NCBI RefSeq assembly: GCF_011043735.1
Contig: NZ_JAAKGV010000008.1
Span: 229,765 to 293,764 of the forward strand
Direction: 5' to 3'
DNA length: 64,000 bases
From: Methylobacterium sp. DB0501
GTDB lineage: Bacteria; Pseudomonadota; Alphaproteobacteria; Rhizobiales; Beijerinckiaceae
Every line of letters starts with the position of its first letter. Position 1 is the stretch's first letter. The notes beneath the pieces are model-generated. The model did no database searches. It was not told the DNA's origin and saw only the letters and a program-made list of their open reading frames with translations. Positions 19,266-28,882 of this stretch are shown one piece after another. Both the position numbers and the translations under genes were made by a program.

Positions 19266-20534
19266 TCACTCGATGCGGGTGGACGCGCCGGGGCCTGCGG
19301 CCTGCGCCTCGGTGGCGTCCTGCGGGCGCTCGCTGACCGGCAGGCCGGGACGGACCCGGAACTGGCCCTCGACCACTACCCGCTCGCCGGGCCTCAACCC
19401 CATCGCCAGCGCGGCGCGGCCGTCGCGGGAGGCGATCACCTCGACGATGCGGCGCTCCGCCGTGCGGTCGGGCCGCACCACCCAGACGAAGCTGCCCTCC
19501 TGCCCCGGCTGCACGGCGGCCTGCGGGACCGTGACGGTGTTCGGCCGCCGGCCGAGATCGACCTCGATCCGGACGTACTGGCCAGGCCAGAGCCGGTCGT
19601 CCTCGTTCGGGAAAAGGGCCCAGGCGGTGACGGTGCCGGAGGCCTGGTCGACGCTCGAATCGACGAAGGAGAGCCGGCCGGTCGCCAGCACCGCCTCGCC
19701 GCCGCTCGGATAGACCCGGACCGGCGCGGTGCCGGGCCGCGCCAGCGCGGCGCGCAGCCCGTCGAGGTCGCGCTCGGGCAGCGAGAAGGTGGCGCGCAAG
19801 GGCCGCATCTGCGTGATGGTGACGAGACCGGTGCCGGCGGATTCGTTGCCCTTCACGAGGTTGCCGGTGGTGACGAGCACCCGGCCGAGGCGGCCGGCGA
19901 TCGGTGCCCGCACGATGGTGTAGTCGAGCCGGACCTTGTCGGCGTCGATCGCGGCCTGCGACGCCGCGACGTTGGCCGCCGCGACCTTGGCCTCGGCCGA
20001 GGCGACGTCGAACTGCGCCTGCGAGGCGGAGGAGCGCGACAGCAATTCGCCGACGCGACGGACGTCGTTCTGGGTCCGGACCTGGGTGGCCTGGTCGCGG
20101 GCGAGCGCGGCCTCGTCGCGGGCGAGCTGGGCCCGGATCTCGCGGTCGTCGAGGCGGTAGAGCACGTCGCCCGCCTTCACCACCTGGCCGTCGCGGGCGA
20201 GCTGCTCGACGATGACCCCGTCGATGCGCGGGCGCACCACGACGCTCGCCATCGGCTCGACCCAGCCCACCGCCGAGCGGGTGAGCGCGAGGTCGGTGAC
20301 GCCGGCCGCGACCGTGGTGACGACTGGGCGGGCGGCGGCGGGGTTCGCCGGCGTCGGGGGCGGCGGCGGCACGTAGGCCACCGGCAGGTGCTCGGGCAGG
20401 GCTCGAGCGATGGCTCCCGGCAGCGCGCCCCTGGCCGTGGTCCAGGCCGCGCGCGTGTCGCCGCCGTGGCGCTGCACGAGCCATCCCGCCCCGGCCGCCA
20501 CGAGCGCCAGGAGAACGAGGACGAGGCGGATCAT
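19266..20534 (-). CDS. RND efflux periplasmic adaptor subunit
   Basis: This 422-residue HlyD/AcrA-type membrane-fusion protein links the pump to an outer-membrane channel. It has an N-terminal membrane anchor (MIRLVLVLLALVAAGAGWLV). A biotinyl-lipoyl half-motif (VVVRPRIDGVIVEQLARDG), an alpha-hairpin rich in alanine and aspartate, the second lipoyl half (TIVRAPIAGRLGRVLV) and a beta-barrel domain follow. It overlaps the TetR gene by 4 bases (ATGA), so regulator and adaptor are translationally coupled. Confidence 0.94.
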   Translation of the reverse strand: MIRLVLVLLALVAAGAGWLVQRHGGDTRAAWTTARGALPGAIARALPEHLPVAYVPPPPPTPANPAAARPVVTTVAAGVTDLALTRSAVGWVEPMASVVVRPRIDGVIVEQLARDGQVVKAGDVLYRLDDREIRAQLARDEAALARDQATQVRTQNDVRRVGELLSRSSASQAQFDVASAEAKVAAANVAASQAAIDADKVRLDYTIVRAPIAGRLGRVLVTTGNLVKGNESAGTGLVTITQMRPLRATFSLPERDLDGLRAALARPGTAPVRVYPSGGEAVLATGRLSFVDSSVDQASGTVTAWALFPNEDDRLWPGQYVRIEVDLGRRPNTVTVPQAAVQPGQEGSFVWVVRPDRTAERRIVEVIASRDGRAALAMGLRPGERVVVEGQFRVRPGLPVSERPQDATEAQAAGPGASTRIE

Positions 20535-21169
20535 CGCGGGGCTCCGTCAGGATGGGCGGCGGCGCTGAGGCCGTGGAGGAAGAAATCGGCGACGGCCGAT
20601 GCGGCAGGCGCACGCCGGCCGGTGCCGTGCACCGCCATGCGGATCCCGCCGAGGAGCATCAGCACCACGAGGTCGACATCCGGCACGCACAGCTCGCCCG
20701 CGGCGACGCCGTCGCGCAGGATCCCGGCCAGCGCCCCGCGCAACCCGTCGAAGCCCTCGCGCAGGACGCGCCGGCTGCGCTCGCCGCACTCGGCGCCGCG
20801 CCCCTCGATCGCGGTGAGCGCCGGCGACAGCGCGCCGATGCGCTCCAGCACCAGCCCGACCGCCCGGCGCAGGCGCGCGCCGGCGTCCCGCTCCGGGATC
20901 GCCCCGATGGCGTCGCGCAGCTCGGCCAGCGTCCAGGCGAGGCCGGCGATGAACAGGGCTTCCTTGGTGGGGAAGTAGCGGTAGAGCGTGGGCTTCGCGA
21001 CGCCGGCCGCGGCCGCCACCGCATCCATGTGGACGGCGGCGTAAGGGAGGCCGGAGAACAGTCCCATCCCGGCTTCGAGGATGCGGCGACGGCGTTTCGG
21101 ATCGAGCGGACGCTCAGCCTGCGGGCGCGCGGCGGAAGGGCGATCGACGTGGCGGGCGGCGTCGCTCAT
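20531..21169 (-). CDS. TetR-family transcriptional regulator of the efflux operon
   Basis: The 212-residue protein has a TetR DNA-binding domain at about residues 22-70 (RRRRILEAGMGLFSG, then MDAVAAAAGVAKPTLYRYFPTKEALF) and a helical C-terminal ligand domain with FDGLRGALAGILRDGVAAGEL. It is first in the operon with the RND adaptor and pump. A perfect inverted repeat lies 5 bases upstream of its start, so it probably represses its own operon until an inducer binds. Confidence 0.93.
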   Translation of the reverse strand: MSDAARHVDRPSAARPQAERPLDPKRRRRILEAGMGLFSGLPYAAVHMDAVAAAAGVAKPTLYRYFPTKEALFIAGLAWTLAELRDAIGAIPERDAGARLRRAVGLVLERIGALSPALTAIEGRGAECGERSRRVLREGFDGLRGALAGILRDGVAAGELCVPDVDLVVLMLLGGIRMAVHGTGRRAPAASAVADFFLHGLSAAAHPDGAPR

Positions 21170-21174
21170 GAAGG

Positions 21175-21202
21175 CCTAACTGAACTGACGGGTTCAGTTA
21201 GG
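21175..21202. promoter_or_regulatory. TetR operator, 11-base perfect inverted repeat
   Basis: CCTAACTGAAC (21175-21185) and GTTCAGTTAGG (21192-21202) are perfect complements around a 6-base spacer. The site lies directly before the TetR start codon. The length and symmetry are typical of TetR-family operators, and the half-site resembles those of efflux repressors in proteobacteria. Confidence 0.8.
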
Positions 21203-21689
21203 GGTGCGGCGTGTCCGGCTGGCAAGCGAAGGTTTCTGCGACACAATGGCGCAATGTGGATGGAGGTGGAATCGGAGGGGTCGGTGCAGTTCCAAGACGT
21301 CGATCCGGCTTCGATCAGCCGCAGCAGATCCCACGACAATCAATTCGCAACTATCGAACACAACAAATCAAAAATAAACGCCCTCAATAAAACAAGAAAA
21401 CAACAGATATTCAATCCTCGACCTCATCCTGAGGTGCGAGCGTAGCGAGCCGCGAAGGAGGTCTCCAGGGATCGCAGGGATATCTGGAGACCTCCTTCGA
21501 GGCCCACTTCGTGGGCCCCTCAGGATGAGGCCGAGGGCAGCACGGTCCGAGGCGATCGCCCCAGGTCGATAGCGTCCGATAACCGAGACACTGCCCACGC
21601 TCCCGGCCGTGCCAGCGGAGCCCGGGACGACGCGGTGGATGTCGGACGAACCGGAGTCCGGCCGATGACGGACGATCGGCCCCGTCCCG
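21203..21689. other. intergenic region with an AT-rich patch and an inverted-repeat element
   Basis: No gene is supported in this 487-base stretch. From about 21340 to 21418 the DNA is strongly AT-rich, unlike everything near it. It is followed by an inverted-repeat element (separate entry) and ordinary high-GC DNA up to the DUF4337 gene. The patch could be a promoter-rich or foreign remnant. Confidence 0.5.
21421..21534. repeat. 114-base inverted-repeat element in an intergenic space
   Basis: The outer arms CCTCATCCTGAGG and CCTCAGGATGAGG and the inner arms GAAGGAGGTCTCCAG and CTGGAGACCTCCTTC pair around a short loop. This is the classic form of an abundant palindromic repeat of Rhizobiales genomes (CCTCATCCTGAGG...GTGGGCCCCTCAGGATGAGG type). 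The family assignment is from memory and not checked. Confidence 0.7.
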
Positions 21690-22241
21690 TCACACCAGAT
21701 GAATCGCGTGCGGCGCGAACAGCCCGATCGCCAGCATGGCGATCCCGGCAACGCCCAGCGCCCCGCCGGCGAAGGCGAGCGCCGCGATGCCGGTGATGAC
21801 GTAGGCGGAGGCGAGCACGATGCCGATCTGGAAGGCGGCGGAGCCGAGCTCGTAATGGTGGTAGCGGGCCAGCGACAGGTCACGCTTCTCCTCGGCCTTC
21901 TTGGCCTTGGCGGCGAGTTCCTTGCGGCCGTCGCCGGAGGCCGGGTCGGATTCCCAGCGGGCCATCGTCTTGGCCCATTCCTCGACCTGCTTCTTCACCG
22001 CCTCCGGGGGGGCGCCGGGCTCGAGCGCGATCTCCTCGCTCGCCGTTTTCAGCACCGTCGCGCGGATGGTGCGGGCCTGGAAATAGGCCCAGAGATTCGA
22101 CGACTCGACATTGGCGCTGAGCGCGTCGGTCTGGGCGCTCTTCGCCAGGGTCTCGCCCAGCGCGAGGAACAGTGCCAGGACCGAGATCAACAGCGCGATC
22201 TTCTTGTTGGAGCCGTCGACGGCTCCGTGACCACCCGACAT
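21690..22241 (-). CDS. DUF4337 domain membrane protein
   Basis: The 183-residue protein has an N-terminal membrane helix (KIALLISVLALFLALGETLA). A soluble helical stretch with NLWAYFQARTIRATVLKTA and a lysine-rich coiled segment follows. Two C-terminal membrane helices (IGIVLASAYVITGIAALAFA and the final GIAMLAIGLFAPHAIHL) complete it. This matches the DUF4337 family, of unknown function. The ATG at 22241 has GGAGA upstream. Confidence 0.82.
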   Translation of the reverse strand: MSGGHGAVDGSNKKIALLISVLALFLALGETLAKSAQTDALSANVESSNLWAYFQARTIRATVLKTASEEIALEPGAPPEAVKKQVEEWAKTMARWESDPASGDGRKELAAKAKKAEEKRDLSLARYHHYELGSAAFQIGIVLASAYVITGIAALAFAGGALGVAGIAMLAIGLFAPHAIHLV

Positions 22242-22460
22242 CGTCGTCTCTCCGGAAAAACAGTCGTGATCGGCGAACCGCCGCTCCGTCTGGCGAAACC
22301 CTGCGACAGCACGAAGACCGGATGCGCCGGGCACGCGCGGCGAATCGGTCGCGCCCGCGCCTTTCATAGCGGGGCCGCAGCGCCGCGCCAGCCCCCGCTT
22401 GCGGCCCGGGCCCGGACCGGGCACCCCTGCGTCACGGCCCCGCTCGAAGAGACGCCCCAC

Positions 22461-23177
22461 ATGCTGCAAACCCGCCGCCTCCTTGCCCTGCTCACCGGCC
22501 TCGCCGCCGGCGCGACCGCAACCCTGGCCGCCCTCTCCGCCCGGGCCGCGGGGCCGGACTGGCCCGACACCTACCTGTCCCGGGTCGAGGCGACCGCGGT
22601 GGTGCAGAGCCTCAACGCCGCCCTGCTCGCGAGCCGCAGCGCCACCGCGACGCTCGAAGGCTGGTGCGCGGCCCACCGCATGGCCGAGGCGCCGCGCCTC
22701 GTCGCCCGGCTGGACCGGGGCGTGGACAAGCCGGCAAGCCCCGAGACCCGCAAGCGCCTCGCGGTCGGGCCGGACGAGCCCCTGCGCTACCGCAGGGTGC
22801 GGCTCGCCTGCGGCGACCACGTCCTGTCGGAGGCCGACAACTGGTACGTGCCCGCCCGCCTGACCCCGGAGATGAACCGGGTGCTGGAGACCACCGATAC
22901 GCCGTTCGGCCGGGCGGTGTCGTCGCTCGGCACCACCCGCCAGACCGTCGGGTCCGAGCCGCTCTGGCAGCCCCTGCCCGCGGGCTGGGACCAGGCGCCG
23001 CCGCCTCCCCCGGCCTGCGGCACGCTGGCCGTCCCCGAGCACCTGTTCAGCCACCGCGCGGTGCTGTTCACGGGCGAGCGGCAGCCGTTCTCGGAGGTGG
23101 TCGAGACCTATACGCGCGAGGTGCTGGACTTCACCCGCGCACCGCGCCCGGCCGACCCGGCCTGCCCGAAGCCCTGA
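22461..23177 (+). CDS. exported protein with chorismate-lyase-like features
   Basis: The 238-residue protein starts with a signal peptide (MLQTRRLLALLTGLAAGATATLAALSARA). Later segments (RYRRVRLACGDHVLSEADNWYVPARL, then TDTPFGRAVSSLGTTRQ and HRAVLFTGERQPFSEVVETYTREVL) have the order and look of the chorismate lyase/UTRA fold. A secreted copy would be unusual for ubiquinone synthesis, so the biological role is open. The fold assignment is my inference from pattern only. Confidence 0.65.
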   Translation: MLQTRRLLALLTGLAAGATATLAALSARAAGPDWPDTYLSRVEATAVVQSLNAALLASRSATATLEGWCAAHRMAEAPRLVARLDRGVDKPASPETRKRLAVGPDEPLRYRRVRLACGDHVLSEADNWYVPARLTPEMNRVLETTDTPFGRAVSSLGTTRQTVGSEPLWQPLPAGWDQAPPPPPACGTLAVPEHLFSHRAVLFTGERQPFSEVVETYTREVLDFTRAPRPADPACPKP

Positions 23178-23298
23178 CGGCACGCCGAATCCTCGGCCCC
23201 TGCCGAGGATCGGCAGCAGACTTGCGTCCGGAGCCGGAGCCCCGATACCCCGGCGCCCTATCTCAGGGCCCGGACGGGACGGAGGACGGCCGACGCGG

Positions 23299-24972
23299 AT
23301 GGACACCACCCTGACCCTGCTCGATCTCTGCGGCGCGGTCGCGCTGCTGCTCTGGGGCATCCACATGGTGCAGACCGGGGTGCAGCGGGCGCTCGGCCCG
23401 CATCTGCGCCGCCTGCTCGGGGTGGCGCTCGGCAACCGGGTGAAGGCGCTCGCGGCGGGCCTCGGGGTCACGGCGCTCCTCCAGAGCAGCACCGCGACCG
23501 GCCTGATGGTCGCGTCCTTCGCGGGCGCCGGGCTGGTGGCGGTGGTGCCGGCGCTCGCGGTGATGCTCGGCGCCAATATCGGCACCACGCTGATCGTCCA
23601 GGCCCTGTCCTTCGACGTCGCCCGGGTGGCGCCGGTCCTGGTGCTGGTCGGGGTGATCCTGTTCCGCCGCGGCGCCGAGCCGCGCACCCGCGACCTCGGC
23701 CGGGCGGCGATCGGGCTCGGGCTGATGCTGATGGCGCTCGCGCGCCTCGTCGAGGTCATCACCCCCTACGAGGACGTGCCGGCCCTGCGGGTGCTGCTCG
23801 GCGCCGTCGCGACAGACCGGCTGATCGCCCTGGTGATCGGCGCGGTCCTCACCTGGGCGGCGCATTCGAGCGTCGCCATCGTGCTCCTGGTGATGTCCTT
23901 CACGAAGGCCGGCGTGCTGCCGCTCGAGGCCGGCATGGCCCTGGTGCTCGGGGCCAATCTCGGCTCGGCGCTCAACCCGGTGCTGGAGGGGTCTCGCGAC
24001 GGCGAGGCGGCGGGGCGCCGGGTGGCGCTCGGCAACCTCCTCACCCGGGCACTCGGCTGCGCGGTCGCCCTGCCCTGCCTCGGGCTGATCGGACCGCTCC
24101 TCGTGACATGGCAGCCCGACCTGTCGCGGGCGGTCGCCGACTTCCATACCGCCTTCAACCTCGCGCTCGCGCTGGTCTTCCTGCCGGCGCTCACCCCCTT
24201 CGCGGCCATGCTGCGCCGGCTGGTGCCGGAGCGGATCGCCGCCCACGATCCCGGCCAGCCGATCCACCTCGACGAGGCCGCCCTGGAGACGCCGCCGGTC
24301 GCCCTGGGCGCCGCCGGCCGCGAGGCCCTGCGGATGGCCGACGTGCTCGCCGAGATGACGGGCGGCGCCGGCGAGGCGCTGACCGGCGGCGACCGCACCA
24401 AGGTGGCGCAGATCCGCCGCATGGACGACACGCTCGACCGGCTCAACGCCGCCATCAAGGCCTATCTGGTGCGCCTCGACCCCGAGGCCTTGAGCGAGGA
24501 CGACGAGCGCCGGGTCGCGACGCTCATCGCCTTCACCACCAACCTGGAGCATGCGGGCGACATCCTCTCGCGCAACGTGATGACCCATGCGGCCAAGCGC
24601 CTGAAGCGCGGGCTGACCTTTTCGGCCGAGGGCAAGGCGGAGGTGGAGGCCCTGCTCGCCCGGCTCCAGGCCAACCTGAGTGCCGCCGGCGCCGCCTTCC
24701 TGACCGAGGATCCCCGGGCCGCCCGACGCCTCGCCGACGAGAAGGCGGTGTTTCGCGATCTTGAGGCGCGGGCGACCGAGAACCATTTCCGCCGCCTGCG
24801 CGAGGCCGGATCCGGCCACGGCGCCGGCCCGGGGCCGGCCGAGGCCACCGCGCTCTATCCCGACCTCGTGCGCGACCTGAAGCGGGTCAACGACCACCTC
24901 GTCGCCGGCGCCGCCTACCCGATCCTGGAGAGAGGCGGCGCCCTGCGGGCGAGCCGGCTCGAAGGACCGTGA
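23299..24972 (+). CDS. Na+/phosphate cotransporter family protein
   Basis: This 557-residue protein has two inverted Na/Pi-cotransporter repeats in the membrane part, with the substrate motifs LLQSSTATGLMVASFAGAGL near residue 60 and AAHSSVAIVLLVMSF near residue 192. A cytoplasmic PhoU-like helical domain covers about residues 340-557, with LNAAIKAYLVRLDPE and FTTNLEHAGDILSRN. It resembles YjbB-type phosphate transporters. GGAGG lies upstream of the ATG at 23299. Confidence 0.92.
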   Translation: MDTTLTLLDLCGAVALLLWGIHMVQTGVQRALGPHLRRLLGVALGNRVKALAAGLGVTALLQSSTATGLMVASFAGAGLVAVVPALAVMLGANIGTTLIVQALSFDVARVAPVLVLVGVILFRRGAEPRTRDLGRAAIGLGLMLMALARLVEVITPYEDVPALRVLLGAVATDRLIALVIGAVLTWAAHSSVAIVLLVMSFTKAGVLPLEAGMALVLGANLGSALNPVLEGSRDGEAAGRRVALGNLLTRALGCAVALPCLGLIGPLLVTWQPDLSRAVADFHTAFNLALALVFLPALTPFAAMLRRLVPERIAAHDPGQPIHLDEAALETPPVALGAAGREALRMADVLAEMTGGAGEALTGGDRTKVAQIRRMDDTLDRLNAAIKAYLVRLDPEALSEDDERRVATLIAFTTNLEHAGDILSRNVMTHAAKRLKRGLTFSAEGKAEVEALLARLQANLSAAGAAFLTEDPRAARRLADEKAVFRDLEARATENHFRRLREAGSGHGAGPGPAEATALYPDLVRDLKRVNDHLVAGAAYPILERGGALRASRLEGP

Positions 24973-25041
24973 GGGGCGGTCGGCGCGGCAGGAGGCGGTC
25001 AGGGGCTCGCCGGGCGGCGTCATGATGCGGGATGCGGATGT

Positions 25042-26358
25042 TCACCGCCGGATCCGGGCCGCTCGTCGTCCCGACATGCGCTCGGCCTCTGCTCTGTCAC
25101 GTCTCGAGATCCAGCAGGCTCCGGCGATGTTGGCCATGACGAGTCCCACCATCACGAGGAGCGCCGCGTCGATCCCGTAGACGGCAATCACGCTGCCGGC
25201 GATGAAGGGAAAGCCGAACAAGCCGACGAAGTAGCCGAGCGTGAACACTTGCGATGCGGCCGGGATCGACAATCCCCGCTCGCCGGCGAGGTTCACCACC
25301 ATGGCGTTGAGCGTCGAGTAGGTCAGGCCGTAGCCTGTCGCGAAGAGGATGGTGGCGACGGCATACAGGATCCGGCTCTTCTCGTTGATCGCCAGAAGCC
25401 CGATGCCGAGGAGTGTCGCAACGAAGAGCGCCAGCGCCAGCCGCACGAGCGGCAGCCGGCCGATCATGGAGGCCACCGAGAAGCGCAGGGCGACCGTGGT
25501 GATGGTGAAGGCCAGGAAGAAGATGTCGGGGGTCGTCCCGCGCGAGGCCGCGTAGAGGCCCTGGAACGTCGACAGGCCGGCGAAGGTGCAGGCCGCCACC
25601 CCGATCATCAGCACCGGTGCGAGCGTGCGGGCGCGCAGGATGGACAGGATCGACGGAACCGACAACGCCACCGCGCGCATCGGCAATTGCGGTTGATCGG
25701 CCATGCGCTTGCGAATGGCGAGGCAGAGGACCGCCGCCAGGGCGCAGAAGGCGGCGTAGCACGCATAGGCATGGGCCGGGCCGCCGAAGGCCCCGGAGAC
25801 GGCACGGCCGAGCGGCGCGGACAGGCCGATGCCCAGCATCTGCGATCCCGACAGGAGCGTCAGCGCCTCGAGGCGCGCCGCAGGCCTGAGGCAATGGATG
25901 AGTTGGAGCGGCGCGAGCATGTAGAAGACGGCCCACCCGAGGCCGAGGAGAAGACCTCCGGCATAGGCGAGCGACAGGCCGCCCACGCCGATCAGGGCGA
26001 AGCAGGCCATGGCCACCGCCATGATCGCCGCGGAGGCGACGACCAAAGGCAGGATGCCGGCGCGTTCGGCCAAGCGGCCCGCGGCCAGGGAGCCGATGAG
26101 CGTCGCCACAGTCCCGGCGCTGACGACGGCCCCGGCGGTCGATGCCGGATAACCCGCCGCGCGCAGCGCGTCGGATAACAGGAAGCTCGACCCATAGGAC
26201 ATCGCGAGCGCGACGGCGGAGGCCAGGTACGGGGCGAAGAGGCGTGGCGGCAGCCTGTCGGCACCGGTGTCGGCACCTGTATCCAAGGCCGTTTCGGTCG
26301 GGGCGCGGGCCGAAAGCGTTTCCGGCTCCTGGCGGGAAGTGTTATCCGTCTTTCTCAT
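25042..26358 (-). CDS. MFS transporter, divergent from a MocR regulator
   Basis: This 438-residue protein has about twelve membrane segments starting near residue 42 (LFAPYLASAVALAMSYGSS) and a motif-A-like loop, AGRLAERAGILPLV. The first 40 residues are hydrophilic. The ATG at 26358 overlaps the MocR start codon on the other strand (shared CATG). A TTG at 26286 would shorten the protein to a start nearer the first helix and free space for a promoter. The substrate is unknown; the MocR neighbour suggests a link to amine or vitamin B6 metabolism. Confidence 0.85.
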   Translation of the reverse strand: MRKTDNTSRQEPETLSARAPTETALDTGADTGADRLPPRLFAPYLASAVALAMSYGSSFLLSDALRAAGYPASTAGAVVSAGTVATLIGSLAAGRLAERAGILPLVVASAAIMAVAMACFALIGVGGLSLAYAGGLLLGLGWAVFYMLAPLQLIHCLRPAARLEALTLLSGSQMLGIGLSAPLGRAVSGAFGGPAHAYACYAAFCALAAVLCLAIRKRMADQPQLPMRAVALSVPSILSILRARTLAPVLMIGVAACTFAGLSTFQGLYAASRGTTPDIFFLAFTITTVALRFSVASMIGRLPLVRLALALFVATLLGIGLLAINEKSRILYAVATILFATGYGLTYSTLNAMVVNLAGERGLSIPAASQVFTLGYFVGLFGFPFIAGSVIAVYGIDAALLVMVGLVMANIAGACWISRRDRAEAERMSGRRAARIRR

Positions 26359-26371
26359 GAAGACGAATAAC
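26341..26371. promoter_or_regulatory. inverted repeat over the divergent MFS/MocR start codons, likely operator
   Basis: GTTATCCGTCTT (26341-26352) and AAGACGAATAAC (26360-26371) are complementary at 11 of 12 positions around TCTCATG. The repeat is centred on the shared CATG of both start codons. A further GTTATTC half-site lies near 26385. MocR proteins bind such repeats near divergently transcribed targets, so this is a good candidate for its operator. Confidence 0.6.
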
Positions 26372-27760
26372 AGAGCGGCGAGCGTTATTCAAACGCTTCG
26401 GGATGAGATCGCGGCGGCCGGCCCGGGGGGGCGCCTGCCGTCGGTCCGGGCGCTCGTCACCGGGCATCGCGTGAGCCCGGCGACGGTCGAGCGGGCCTTC
26501 GCGCAACTCGTCGCCGAAGGGCTGATCGAGCCTCGGCCCGGTCATGGCACCTTCGTTCGTGAACGGACGGACGGCACGGAACCGGGCGCCGATTTCTCCT
26601 GGCAATCGAACGCGCTCGGCGCGGCGCGCGCCGACGGTCGTGAGATAGGGGCGCTCCTGACCCTGCCGCCGCCCGGCAGCCTGATCCTCAGCACGGGCTA
26701 CCTGCCGCCGGATCTTCAGGCCTCCGGCCTGCTGGCGAATGCGCTCCGCCAAGCCGCCGGCCGGCCCGAACTGTGGGACCGCCTGCCGATCGACGGCTTC
26801 GACCCCCTCCGTGCGTGGTTCGCCCGCGAAGTCGCACGCGGCACGGTCTATTCACCCCACGACGTCATCATCTGCGGGGGTGGACAGGCCGCCATCGCCA
26901 CGACCTTCCGCGCGCTCGTCCCGCCCGGGCATCCGATCCTCGTCGAGATGCCAACCTATACCGGGGCGATCTCGGCTGCGCGTGCGGCGGGTCTCGCCCT
27001 CGTCCCCGTGGGGATGGACGAGGAGGGCGTACGGCCGGAGTTGCTGAGGGATGCCTTCCAGCGGACCGGCGCCAGGGCCTTCTATACCCAGCCGACCTTT
27101 TCCAACCCGGCCGGAGCCGTCCTGTCGGCGGAGCGGCGCGCTGCCGTTCTCGACATCGCCGCGGAGGCGCGGGCCTTCGTCATCGAGGATGATTGGGCTT
27201 GCGATCTCGACCTGACGGGAACGGCGCCCGCACCGCTCGCCGCCGGCGACCGGCATGGCCACGTCGTCTATCTCCGCTCCCTCGCCAAGTCGGCCGCGCC
27301 CGGATTGCGGGTCGCCGCCATCATGGCGCGGGGGGCCGCCTCGGCCCGGTTGAAATCGGGGCGAAGCAGCGACGATTTCTTCGTGTCCGGTCCCTTGCAG
27401 GCGGCGGCGTTGGCCGTCGTCACGGCGCCCGGCTGGAAACGACACCTCAACGCGGTGCGGGCCGCCCTGATCGAGCGCCGCGACACCATGGTCGGCGCGC
27501 TGCGCACGGACCTCCACGATCGCGCCACGTTCCGGGTCCCGGGTGGCGGCATGCATCTGTGGCTACGCCTGCCGGATCACGTCCCGGAGGGCGAGATCGC
27601 CGCGGAGATGGACCGTCAAGGCGTCGTCGTCAGCCCCGGCCGCGCCTGGTTCCCGGCCGACCCGGACGGCTCGTTCCTGCGGCTCACCTTCGCGGGCTCC
27701 CCGGCGGTCATCCGCGAAGGAGTCGGGCGGCTGGGAGCGGCCATCGCCCGGCGGATGTGA
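26357..27760 (+). CDS. MocR/PdxR-type GntR regulator with aminotransferase domain
   Basis: The 467-residue protein joins a GntR winged helix (residues 5-70: LPSVRALVTGHRVSPATVERAFAQLVAEGL, then PGHGTFVRER) to a fold-type-I aminotransferase-like domain. The PLP-lysine candidate is in SLAKSAAPGLRVAAI, with IEDDWACDL and the NPAGAVLS motif before it. MocR proteins use PLP as effector or cofactor and control PLP, GABA, taurine or transport genes. The divergent MFS gene is the obvious target. Start 26357 gives a normal N-terminus for the family, although no clear ribosome-binding site precedes it. Confidence 0.92.
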   Translation: MKTNNRAASVIQTLRDEIAAAGPGGRLPSVRALVTGHRVSPATVERAFAQLVAEGLIEPRPGHGTFVRERTDGTEPGADFSWQSNALGAARADGREIGALLTLPPPGSLILSTGYLPPDLQASGLLANALRQAAGRPELWDRLPIDGFDPLRAWFAREVARGTVYSPHDVIICGGGQAAIATTFRALVPPGHPILVEMPTYTGAISAARAAGLALVPVGMDEEGVRPELLRDAFQRTGARAFYTQPTFSNPAGAVLSAERRAAVLDIAAEARAFVIEDDWACDLDLTGTAPAPLAAGDRHGHVVYLRSLAKSAAPGLRVAAIMARGAASARLKSGRSSDDFFVSGPLQAAALAVVTAPGWKRHLNAVRAALIERRDTMVGALRTDLHDRATFRVPGGGMHLWLRLPDHVPEGEIAAEMDRQGVVVSPGRAWFPADPDGSFLRLTFAGSPAVIREGVGRLGAAIARRM

Positions 27761-27829
27761 CGTCGCCTTCCCGTCCGTCACGACGCCGTCGGAAGGACAT
27801 CGCTGGCAGGATGGCGCTCGGCTTCGAGC

Positions 27830-28878
<1,049 letters not shown>

Positions 28879-28882
<4 letters not shown>

